Shown: one piece after another, positions 15,503-21,681 of the stretch
How the letters are laid out: each line of letters starts with the position of its first letter
Position numbering within the stretch: the first letter of the stretch is position 1
Origin: JAJPHY01 sp040754475
GTDB lineage: Bacteria; Actinomycetota; UBA4738; HRBIN12
DNA: 21,681 nucleotides
NCBI GenBank assembly: GCA_040754475.1
Contig: JBFMCN010000005.1
Span: 1-21,681, forward strand
Direction of reading: 5' to 3'
The notes under the pieces: generated by a model
Database searches by the model: none
Told to the model about the DNA's origin: nothing
The model's input: only the letters and a program-made list of their open reading frames with translations
Made by a program: the position numbers and the translations under genes

Positions 15503-16764
15503 ATGGCAGAGCGCAAGGCGGTGACCAAGCAGGTGGCCAGGCGGTATGCGAAGGCCCCGAAGAAGGAGAAGGGTCGGATGCTAAACGAGCTGTGCGAGCT
15601 TACGGGGTGGACCCGTGGCACGCGATTCGGGCTCTGGCCGAGGCGATCCGTCCGCCCGATCGACCCCCGAGGCCACCCAGGGCCCGGACCTACGGCCCCG
15701 AGGTGCTGGAGCCTCTCAGGCTGATCTGGGCAACGCTGAACGGCCCCGCGGGCAAGCGCCTGGCGCCGTTCATGCCCGAGATCGTGGCCGCCCTGGAGCG
15801 AGCCGGCGAGCTGCAGGTTAGCCCGGAGGTCAGGTCAAAGCTGCTTTCGATCTCGGCGGCCACCATCGACCGAATCCTCGCGCCCGAGCGGCGCCGGCTG
15901 CGGGTAAGGGGCCGGCAGGGCACCAAACCTGGGAGCCTGCTCAAACGACAGATCCCGATCCGGACCTTCGCCGAGTGGGACGATGCGCGACCGGGCTTTT
16001 GCGAGGTCGACCTGGTGGCCCACGACGGGGGTGGTCCGGTCGGGGAGTTCTGCCAGACGCTCGACCTTACCTGTGTCGCAACGGGATGGACCGAGTGCCG
16101 GGCGGTGAGGAACAAGGCTCAGCGGTGGTGCTTCGAGGCCCTGCTCGATATCGAGGCGTCCCTGCCCTTTCCCCTGCTTGGCCTTGACTCGGATAACGGC
16201 TCGGAGCTCATCAACGACCAGCTGTTCCGATACTGCACCGAGCGGGGGATCACCTTCACCAGGTCCCGTCCCTACCGCAAGAACGACAACTGCTTCGTGG
16301 AGCAGAAGAACTGGCCGGTCGTGCGCCAGGCCGTCGGCTACGCCCGCTACGACACCTCCGCCGAGCTCGAGTGCCTGAACGAGCTCTACGCCGTGCTCCG
16401 GCTGTACGTGAACTTCTTCCAGCCGCAGATGAGGCTCGTGTCCAAGACCCGTCACGGGGCCAAGGTCACCCGCCGCTACGACACGGCCCGGACGCCCTAC
16501 CAGCGCATCCTTCTCTCGCCCCATGTGGGTCAGAAGATCAAGCAGGCGCTCGCCCGCACCTACCTGGGGCTCAACCCGGCCGAGCTCAAGCGGCGGATCG
16601 CCGCGTGCCAGGACAGGCTGCTCCAGATCAACCGGGCCAAGCCGGATCGAAGGAAGGAGGTGAACCGCCCCGGGCACCCCGCCCCCGGAGAGAAGCTCTC
16701 CTGGAGGGAGATTTCGAGGACATCTTTGGTGAGGCAACCGGTGGACGCTTCGAGGACATCTTGA
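15503..16764 (+). pseudogene. IS transposase (rve/DDE), broken by a single-base frameshift
   Basis: The first 38 codons from ATG 15503 encode the helix-turn-helix start (MAERKAVTKQVARRYAKAPK...ELTGWTR). The rest continues in another frame from about 15619 (HAIRALAEA...). One base appears lost near 15617-15618. Rejoined, the protein is about 420 residues with a complete rve catalytic core: Asp in EVDLVAHDGG (16009), Asp in DSDNGSE (16192) and Glu in FVEQKNW (16300). The Asp-Glu gap is 35 residues, the classic D35E spacing. No A/T slippery run is present at the shift, so inactivation is likelier than programmed frameshifting. The stop lies inside the right terminal repeat. Confidence 0.85.
16713..16737 (-). 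repeat. right inner terminal repeat (R1)
   Basis: This 25-bp copy reads TTCGAGGACAT... to GTGAGGCAA on the plus strand. It repeats the right outer end about 37 bp inward and is inverted relative to L1. Confidence 0.75.
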
Positions 16765-16774
16765 CGTGAGGCAA
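16749..16774 (-). repeat. right outer terminal repeat (R2)
   Basis: This 26-bp copy reads TTCGAGGACAT... to GTGAGGCAA on the plus strand and is inverted relative to L2. It contains the transposase stop codon. Confidence 0.8.
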
Positions 16775-16817
16775 CTAGCAGGCAGGCGGGCGGAGGGCGC
16801 GCGGGCGGGCGCGGGGG

Positions 16818-16823
16818 TAGGGT
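16818..16823 (+). promoter_or_regulatory. weak candidate -10 for the DUF4012 gene
   Basis: TAGGGT lies 9 nt before ATG 16833, which has no Shine-Dalgarno sequence, so a leaderless or near-leaderless message is possible. No -35 is recognised in the 57-nt gap to the insertion sequence. Confidence 0.3.
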
Positions 16824-16832
16824 AGAGCCCCC

Positions 16833-18902
16833 ATGGCCTCCCGATCCGACGAGGTCCCACCGAGCGGCGGCGCTGAGGGCCCTCCAGCGCCCACCGCCGA
16901 GCGCGCGGGGGGCGGCCGCCGATCCCGCGGCCGTCGACGCCTGTGGATCGTCCTGGCCGTCTCGGCAGGGCTGGGCGCCCTCGGCACGCTGACGGCGATC
17001 TCCGCGGTCTCCGTCCGCGCCGACCTGCTCGACGCGAAGGCGGCGCTCGAACGCGGGAAGCGGCAGCTCTTCGCTGGAGACACCGAAGCCGCTCGCGCGT
17101 CGTTCGAACACGCGCACGACCGCTTCTCCGAGGCGGAGTCCTGGGCGGGTAACCCCCTCCTCCGGGCTGTCGGCTGGCTCCCCATCATCGGGAGGACACC
17201 CGATGCCGTGGTGGGGATCGCTGCGGCCGGGACCGAGACGTCGCAGGCAGCGATCGGGATCGCGTCTGCGGTTGCCGACCTACCCGGAGGCCTGGCCGCG
17301 CTTGCTCCTTCCAGCGGTGCGATCCGCGTGGACCGAATCGAACCGCTGACCGCGGCCGTCGGTCGTGCGGACGTACTGATCGGCCAGGCTCTCCAGACCG
17401 TGGTCGACGCTCCCGACACGCTCCTGATAGGGATCGGATCCGCCCGGTGGGAGGCGGAGGACCGGCTCCGCGAGCTGAACGACACTGTCCACACCGCAGC
17501 CCAGATCCTCTCTGGCCTGCCCGAATTCCTCGGGCAGGACGGGCCCAAACGCTACTTCTTCGGGGCGCAGAACCCCGCCGAGCTTCGAGGCACGGGAGGG
17601 ATCTTGGGCGCCTTCTCGATCCTCACGATCGACGCTGGCCGCTTCGAGTTCTCTTCGTTCCGTCCGATCCAGAGCCTGCCGATCCTGGAGCTTGGAGACG
17701 TTCAAGCACCGAACACGGACTACGCGCGGAACTACGACCAGTTCCGAGGCGGGCGACGCTTCTGGACGTCGATCAATCTGATGCCCGACTTCCCCTCGGT
17801 CGCGCAAGCCATCCTGAACGCCTATGAAGCGGCAGAGGGGCAGCGGCTCGACGGAGTGATCACGGCCGATCCCTTCGCCCTTCAGGCGCTGCTCGAGACC
17901 ACCGGGCCAAGTGAGATCCCCGGCTACGACGTCACGATCGACACGAACAACGTCATCGACTTCACGACGAACCAGGCGTACAGCCTCTTCGATAGCCCGG
18001 AGACCCGGAAGCGCGTCCTGGGGGACGCTGCGAAGAGCGTGTTCGAGCGCTTCGTCGCAAAGGCTTCTCCCTCGTTCCGCGACCTGAGGGTGCTCTCGAC
18101 AGCGGCTGCTGCCGGACACATCCAGGTCTTCAGCGGGAATCCGGTGATGGAGGCGGGGCTGCGGGCCTCCTCCGTCGGCGGCGCCATTCGGCCGGGTGGC
18201 GGCGACTTCCTCTCGGTAGTCGTGAACAGCTCGGCCGGATCGAAGGTCGACTACTACCAGAGCCGGTCGATCTCGTACTCGGTCCAGCTCGAGGACGACG
18301 GCATTGCCCACAGCACGGCGGTCGTGTCTCTGTCGAACGAAGCCCCCACGTCGGGGCAGCCGCCCTATGTGATCGGCCCGTATCGACCCGCGGAGGCCGA
18401 CGGCAGGGTGGGGCCCGTTCTGGAGGATGTACGGCCCGGTGAGAGCGTGGCTCTGATGAACGTCTACTGCGCCCCCGGCTGCGTCCCCAGTGCCCAACCC
18501 ACGCTGGATGGCGCACCGGCGCGAGCCGTGGCCCGCACGGATCTGACGGTTCCGTACGTCCAGAGCTACTTCCCCATCCAGAGCGGCGAGTCGGCCGAGT
18601 TCGCTGTCTCGAGGGGCCTCGTGGACGCATGGCAAGGCAACGACTCCGGAGGAATCTACCGGCTCACGTTCGCCAACCAGACGACGATCCGGCCGACCGG
18701 GCTCCACGTGGAGATCGCTCCACCCGAAGGGATGGCGATCTCGTCCACAAGCCCCGGGATGCGCGTAGTCGAGGGCAAAGCCGTGTTCGACGGGACCCCG
18801 GGGAGTCGCCTAGAGATCGAGGTGAGGTTCCGGCCGCCGCTCGTCGCTCGGCTCTGGCGAGACCTGTTGCGGTTCCTTCGGCAACCCGCGATCAGGCTGT
18901 AG
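16833..18902 (+). CDS. DUF4012 domain-containing membrane-anchored protein
   Basis: This 689-residue protein has a basic, Pro/Gly-rich cytoplasmic N-terminus (1-36), one transmembrane helix at about 37-60, then a large extracytoplasmic part. A helical stretch (about 62-230) precedes the DUF4012 region, recognised by QNPAELRGTGGILGAFSIL (246-264), the NLMPDFPSVAQAI segment (about 315-327), and LDGVITADPFALQALLETTGP (339-359). A beta-rich C-terminal third follows, containing two Cys in YCAPGCVPS. DUF4012 proteins are frequent beside exopolysaccharide and cell-surface glycan genes in actinobacteria; the biochemical role is unknown to me. Here glycosyltransferase and sulfotransferase genes follow on the same strand, which fits that context. 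ATG 16833 is the first start after the insertion sequence. Confidence 0.88.
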   Translation: MASRSDEVPPSGGAEGPPAPTAERAGGGRRSRGRRRLWIVLAVSAGLGALGTLTAISAVSVRADLLDAKAALERGKRQLFAGDTEAARASFEHAHDRFSEAESWAGNPLLRAVGWLPIIGRTPDAVVGIAAAGTETSQAAIGIASAVADLPGGLAALAPSSGAIRVDRIEPLTAAVGRADVLIGQALQTVVDAPDTLLIGIGSARWEAEDRLRELNDTVHTAAQILSGLPEFLGQDGPKRYFFGAQNPAELRGTGGILGAFSILTIDAGRFEFSSFRPIQSLPILELGDVQAPNTDYARNYDQFRGGRRFWTSINLMPDFPSVAQAILNAYEAAEGQRLDGVITADPFALQALLETTGPSEIPGYDVTIDTNNVIDFTTNQAYSLFDSPETRKRVLGDAAKSVFERFVAKASPSFRDLRVLSTAAAAGHIQVFSGNPVMEAGLRASSVGGAIRPGGGDFLSVVVNSSAGSKVDYYQSRSISYSVQLEDDGIAHSTAVVSLSNEAPTSGQPPYVIGPYRPAEADGRVGPVLEDVRPGESVALMNVYCAPGCVPSAQPTLDGAPARAVARTDLTVPYVQSYFPIQSGESAEFAVSRGLVDAWQGNDSGGIYRLTFANQTTIRPTGLHVEIAPPEGMAISSTSPGMRVVEGKAVFDGTPGSRLEIEVRFRPPLVARLWRDLLRFLRQPAIRL

Positions 18903-19105
18903 AGACGCCTCAGGGCGACGGAGATCGCGACCGGGGCGCACCGGAACCGATCGGACGGAGGGCGTAGCCTGGAAGTCCCATTGGATCAGCGGCGGTTCGC
19001 GCCTTTTGCCAGGGCCGAGTTGCGCTCGGGCGAGCTAGCCTACTTGTACGGGGGGCGGCCGGACTGCATACGGCCGTCCGGCGAGAGGAAGGCTGGACCA
19101 AGACG
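18903..19105 (+). other. intergenic region with a small hairpin, no gene seen
   Basis: About 200 nt separate the DUF4012 gene from the fusion gene. GCCGGAC (19058-19064) pairs with GTCCGGC (19076-19082) around an 11-nt loop. A TAGCCT at 19036-19041 could be a -10, without a good -35. AGGAAGG at 19086-19092 is a distant Shine-Dalgarno candidate for ATG 19106. The region probably holds a promoter for the downstream genes, but none is convincing. Confidence 0.4.
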
Positions 19106-20572
19106 ATGCCCGAGGACAAGCCGCTCGTCTTGGTCACGGTCGGCACCGACGCCTTCGCGTTCGATCGACTGATGCGATGGCTCCAGGCTTGGCTTGGCGC
19201 GGGAGGGTCGGATCGGGCCCGGGTCTTGGTTCAATGCGGATCCTCCACTCCTCCCGACGGCGCGGAGTCCGTGACCTTCCTTCCCTACGCCGACCTGCAG
19301 GCGGCAGAGGGGCGGGCGGTGGCCGTCGTGTGCCACGGTGCGGGGCCGACGATCCTCGAGATCCTCGAGCACCAGCTGGTGCCCATCGTCGTTCCGCGCC
19401 GTCGGGCCTTCGGCGAGGCGGTCGATGACCACCAGGTGCTCTTCACCAAGCGGCTGGCCTCCGAAGGTCGGGCCATGATCGCGGACTCGGCTGACGAGCT
19501 CAGCCGGTTGCTGGACCGGGCGATCGACGATCCGACGGCGTTTCGGCTGGTGCATGAGCTGACGGATTCGTCGCCGGCGGTCGAGTCGTTCGCCGCAGCC
19601 GTGACGCCGCTCCTTCGCCGCGACGGGGACGACGGACCCGGGCGTCCTCGCGTCCTGTTCATCGCCGGGACAGAGCGGAGCGGATCGACGCTTCTGGAAC
19701 GCCTGCTCGGCGAGGTGGAAGGTTTCTGCTCCGGCGGGGAGCTCGTTCACCTCTGGGAACGCGGGCTCGCTGCCAATCAGCTATGCGGATGCGGCGTCCC
19801 CTTCCGCGATTGTTCCTTCTGGGCCGAGGTGGGGCGCGAGGCGTTCGGAGGCTGGGACGCTCTAGATCCCGACGAGATGGTGGCCCTGAAGCACCAAGTC
19901 GACCGCCATCGATACCTGCCGCTGATGGCTCTGCCGGATCTCTCCTCTTCCTACAGGGGCCGCCTCGAACGGTTTTCCGAGATCCTCGCGGCCCTTTACC
20001 GGGCGATCGCCGAGGTCAGCGGCTCCACGGTCGTGGATTCGTCGAAGAGCTCCTCCTATCTGTTCGTACTTCGCACGATGCCCGAGATCGACCTCCGCAT
20101 GCTTCACCTCATCAGGGACAGCCGGGGAGTCGCCTACTCGGCGACAAAGCGCGTGAGACGGCCGGAGGTCGACGCCCAAGGCGCGTACATGCCCTCCTAC
20201 CATCCGGCCAGGGCGGGTGTGGAATGGCTCCTCTACAACACGCTCTTCGACGTCGCGGGGACGACCGGAACGCCATCCATGCACCTTCGGTACGAGAGCC
20301 TGGTCACAGACGCGCGGCGGCAGGTCGGCCGGGTCCTCAGATTCGCCGGCGTCAAGGACACGGGCGAGCTCCTCGGATTCCTGGGAACCGATACGGCAAG
20401 ACTGCAGCCGATCCATTCGGTGTCGGGGAATCCGATGCGGTTCCGGTCGGGAGAGACACAGCTTCGGCTCGACGACGAGTGGCGCGTCCGGCTGGCCCCC
20501 AAGCACCGCGCCATGGTGTCGTTCATCACATGGCCGCTCATGAGGCGTTACGGATATGCCCTCCGATCCTGA
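19106..20572 (+). CDS. fusion of Alg13/PssE-like glycosyltransferase half and sulfotransferase
   Basis: This 488-residue protein has two recognisable halves. Residues 1 to about 170 match the C-terminal domain of GT28 enzymes in the stand-alone form (PssE/Alg13-like): VLVTVGTDAFAFDRL (8-22), FLPYADLQ (58-65), VVCHGAGPTI (74-83) and VPRRRAFGEAVDDHQ (96-110), the UDP-sugar side. Residues about 180-488 match a PAPS-dependent sulfotransferase: the 5'-phosphosulfate loop IAGTERSGSTLLERLL (186-201), the CGCG...C segment (227-236), and the 3'-phosphate motif HLIRDSRGVAYS (334-345). The frame is continuous. Alg13/PssE proteins normally need an Alg14/PssD partner, not seen here. The likely role is cytoplasmic sugar transfer and sulfation in surface-glycan assembly. 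The GT2 gene overlaps its end by 17 nt. Confidence 0.85.
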   Translation: MPEDKPLVLVTVGTDAFAFDRLMRWLQAWLGAGGSDRARVLVQCGSSTPPDGAESVTFLPYADLQAAEGRAVAVVCHGAGPTILEILEHQLVPIVVPRRRAFGEAVDDHQVLFTKRLASEGRAMIADSADELSRLLDRAIDDPTAFRLVHELTDSSPAVESFAAAVTPLLRRDGDDGPGRPRVLFIAGTERSGSTLLERLLGEVEGFCSGGELVHLWERGLAANQLCGCGVPFRDCSFWAEVGREAFGGWDALDPDEMVALKHQVDRHRYLPLMALPDLSSSYRGRLERFSEILAALYRAIAEVSGSTVVDSSKSSSYLFVLRTMPEIDLRMLHLIRDSRGVAYSATKRVRRPEVDAQGAYMPSYHPARAGVEWLLYNTLFDVAGTTGTPSMHLRYESLVTDARRQVGRVLRFAGVKDTGELLGFLGTDTARLQPIHSVSGNPMRFRSGETQLRLDDEWRVRLAPKHRAMVSFITWPLMRRYGYALRS

Positions 20573-21536
20573 CCTTCGGTCAAGCGCAGCGCCGGGTCCT
20601 CCCGAGCCTCCCATCGACGGGGAGCCCCTCCCCTCGGTGTCGGTGGTCATCCCCACGCGAGATCGCCCCGAGTTGCTCCGGCGGGCGATCGAGGCCGTGC
20701 TCGGACAGACCTATGGGGGGAAGATCGAATGCCTGGTCGTCTTCGATCAGAGCGAGCCCACCCTTCCGAACCTCCCCATCCCGGCGAGCCGTCGCCTGGA
20801 CGCCCTGCGGAACGTGAGGACCCCCGGGCTGGCGGGCGCGCGAAACACGGGCGCCCTCGCAGCGACGGGAGAGCTCCTCGCTTCATGCGACGACGACGAC
20901 GAGTGGTTGCCGCACAAGTTGCACCGCCAAGTCGAACGCCTGAGCCGTGATCCGCAAGCGATAGTTGTGAGCTCGGGGATCTACCTCCACACGCGGGGGC
21001 GCACGGTTCGCCGCGTCCCCTCGGTTGAGTGGATCCGGCTCCGTGACCTGCTCCTGTCAAGGAGCATGGAGCTGCATTCGTCCAATCTCCTCGTCAGGCG
21101 TCGCGACTTCATCGACCGCATCGGGTTGATCGACGAGCGGCTCCCGAACAGCCAGAACGAGGACTACGACTGGTTGCTGCGGGCCGCCCGCCTCGGACCG
21201 ATCGCCGTGGTTCGAGAGGCCCTGGTGCGCATCGACTGGCAGCCGCGTTCGTGGTTCTCCGAACGATGGCAGACGCTCATCGCCGCGCACACCCACCTCC
21301 TGGAGCAACACCCTGAGTTCCACGAAGAACCGAGGGGGCTCGCGCGGATTTACGGACAGATCGCCTTCTATCACGCCGCGGCGGGCGATCGCCGGGCAGC
21401 CCGCGAATGGGCGATCCGAACGCTTCGGACAAGCTGGAGAGAGCGTCGAGCCTACCTGGCGCTGGCCGTGAGCCTGCGGTTGGTCTCCGCCGATCGGATC
21501 ATGGCGTACGCGAACCGCCTCGGAAGGGGGATCTGA
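20556..21536 (+). CDS. family 2 glycosyltransferase
   Basis: This 326-residue protein has a GT-A fold. SVSVVIPTRDRPELLRRAIEAVLGQT spans about 27-52, GLAGARNTGALAATGE about 91-106, the metal/nucleotide-binding SCDDDDEW at 110-117, and QNEDYDWLLRAARLG about 200-214 holds the likely catalytic acidic pair. A C-terminal stretch after residue 230 is helical and lacks transmembrane segments, so the enzyme is probably cytoplasmic. The first 25 residues are Pro-rich and disordered. ATG 20556 overlaps the preceding gene by 17 nt; no Shine-Dalgarno sequence is clear, so coupling is likely. Donor and acceptor cannot be told. Confidence 0.93.
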   Translation: MPSDPDLRSSAAPGPPEPPIDGEPLPSVSVVIPTRDRPELLRRAIEAVLGQTYGGKIECLVVFDQSEPTLPNLPIPASRRLDALRNVRTPGLAGARNTGALAATGELLASCDDDDEWLPHKLHRQVERLSRDPQAIVVSSGIYLHTRGRTVRRVPSVEWIRLRDLLLSRSMELHSSNLLVRRRDFIDRIGLIDERLPNSQNEDYDWLLRAARLGPIAVVREALVRIDWQPRSWFSERWQTLIAAHTHLLEQHPEFHEEPRGLARIYGQIAFYHAAAGDRRAAREWAIRTLRTSWRERRAYLALAVSLRLVSADRIMAYANRLGRGI

Positions 21537-21542
21537 CCTGCG

Positions 21543-21681
21543 ATGCGGTTCCTCACCGACGGAGGCCTGCGTTCCGAGTTGAAGGATCTCGCCAAGAAGG
21601 GCTTGCGGGCGTACGCAGTCGCCACCGCCTCACTGCGCGGGACTCCCGACTTCCTCATCATCGGGGCGAAGAGAGCCGCAA
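21543..21681 (+). CDS. N-terminus of a probable sulfotransferase (cut by window edge)
   Basis: ATG 21543 opens a frame that runs off the right edge after 46 codons, 6 nt behind the GT2 gene. Residues 33-46 read GTPDFLIIGAKRAA, which matches the beta-strand and 5'-phosphosulfate-binding loop that begins sulfotransferases (typically PDFLIIGAKRAGTTSL). The first 30 residues are basic and helical. The next base is A, consistent with a Thr codon, but the loop is incomplete. It would be the second PAPS-using enzyme in this cluster. Confidence 0.7.
   Translation, partial: MRFLTDGGLRSELKDLAKKGLRAYAVATASLRGTPDFLIIGAKRAA

Larger units (their letters stand above)
15384..16775 (+). mobile_element. degenerate insertion sequence with rve/DDE transposase and doubled terminal repeats
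   Basis: This element of about 1.39 kb carries one frameshifted transposase gene. The outermost bases are GTTGACTCAC on the left and GTGAGGCAAC on the right, reverse complements with one mismatch. Each end holds two copies of a repeat of about 25 bp in opposite orientation to those at the other end. No clear target duplication flanks these limits, so the exact boundaries are uncertain. The family is one whose transposases are usually annotated as integrase catalytic domain proteins; I cannot assign an ISfinder family with confidence. Confidence 0.8.

Noticed and set aside
15367..15618. Upstream part of the open frame that continues into the transposase core (GTG 15367)
   Set aside because: It runs through the IS left end in the wrong frame for the conserved N-terminal HTH segment, which is encoded from ATG 15503.
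15611..15625. Programmed ribosomal frameshift in the transposase
   Set aside because: No A- or T-rich slippery heptamer or downstream stimulator is evident; a single-base deletion explains the pattern better.
15384..16775. Target-site duplication flanking the insertion sequence
   Set aside because: Left flank AGAGCGA and right flank TAGCAGG do not match; no direct repeat fits plausible boundaries.
1..21681. CRISPR array, tRNA, rRNA or phage genes
   Set aside because: No regularly spaced repeats, cloverleaf sequences, rRNA motifs or phage structural proteins were seen on either strand.

Overview
The window is about 21.7 kb of GC-rich DNA with tightly packed genes. It most likely comes from an actinobacterial (Actinomycetota) chromosome. 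The evidence is a GuaB3-type IMP dehydrogenase paralogue, a class E sortase, a CIRCE-controlled groES-groEL unit whose GroEL has a His-rich tail, GTG starts with GTGA overlaps, and a pcrA...sucC-sucD-membrane-protein order like that of mycobacteria. No tRNA, rRNA or CRISPR array was seen. The lineage cannot be fixed more precisely from this sequence.

Left part (1-7005). A plus-strand zinc-ribbon membrane protein (72-692) converges on a five-gene minus-strand run: pcrA, a ceramidase/CREST-like membrane protein, sucC, sucD, and a polytopic membrane protein where mycobacteria carry perM. Gaps are very short (sucC/sucD abut; sucD and the last gene overlap as GTGA), so this looks like one operon.

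Middle part (7005-15352). A class E sortase is divergent from pcrA and converges on guaA. guaB3 lies just upstream of guaA, with a perfect 12-bp hairpin before its ribosome-binding site. A small coiled-coil gene with a good promoter is divergent from guaB3. Next come a minus-strand pair, a phosphodiesterase-family gene and an APS kinase (cysC) overlapping as GTGA, and then groES-groEL behind a perfect CIRCE operator. Classical guaB, often found between groEL and guaB3 in actinobacteria, is absent here.

Right part (15367-21681). A degenerate insertion sequence sits directly upstream of the groES promoter. Its rve/DDE transposase is frameshifted, and each end carries two copies of the terminal repeat. 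To its right is a plus-strand surface-glycan region: a DUF4012 protein, a protein that appears to fuse an Alg13/PssE-like half-glycosyltransferase to a sulfotransferase, a GT2 glycosyltransferase overlapping it, and the start of what looks like a second sulfotransferase cut by the window edge. CysC makes PAPS, the donor for such sulfotransferases, so the window can be read as encoding part of a sulfated surface glycan pathway. The GT-sulfotransferase fusion is the most unusual feature seen.
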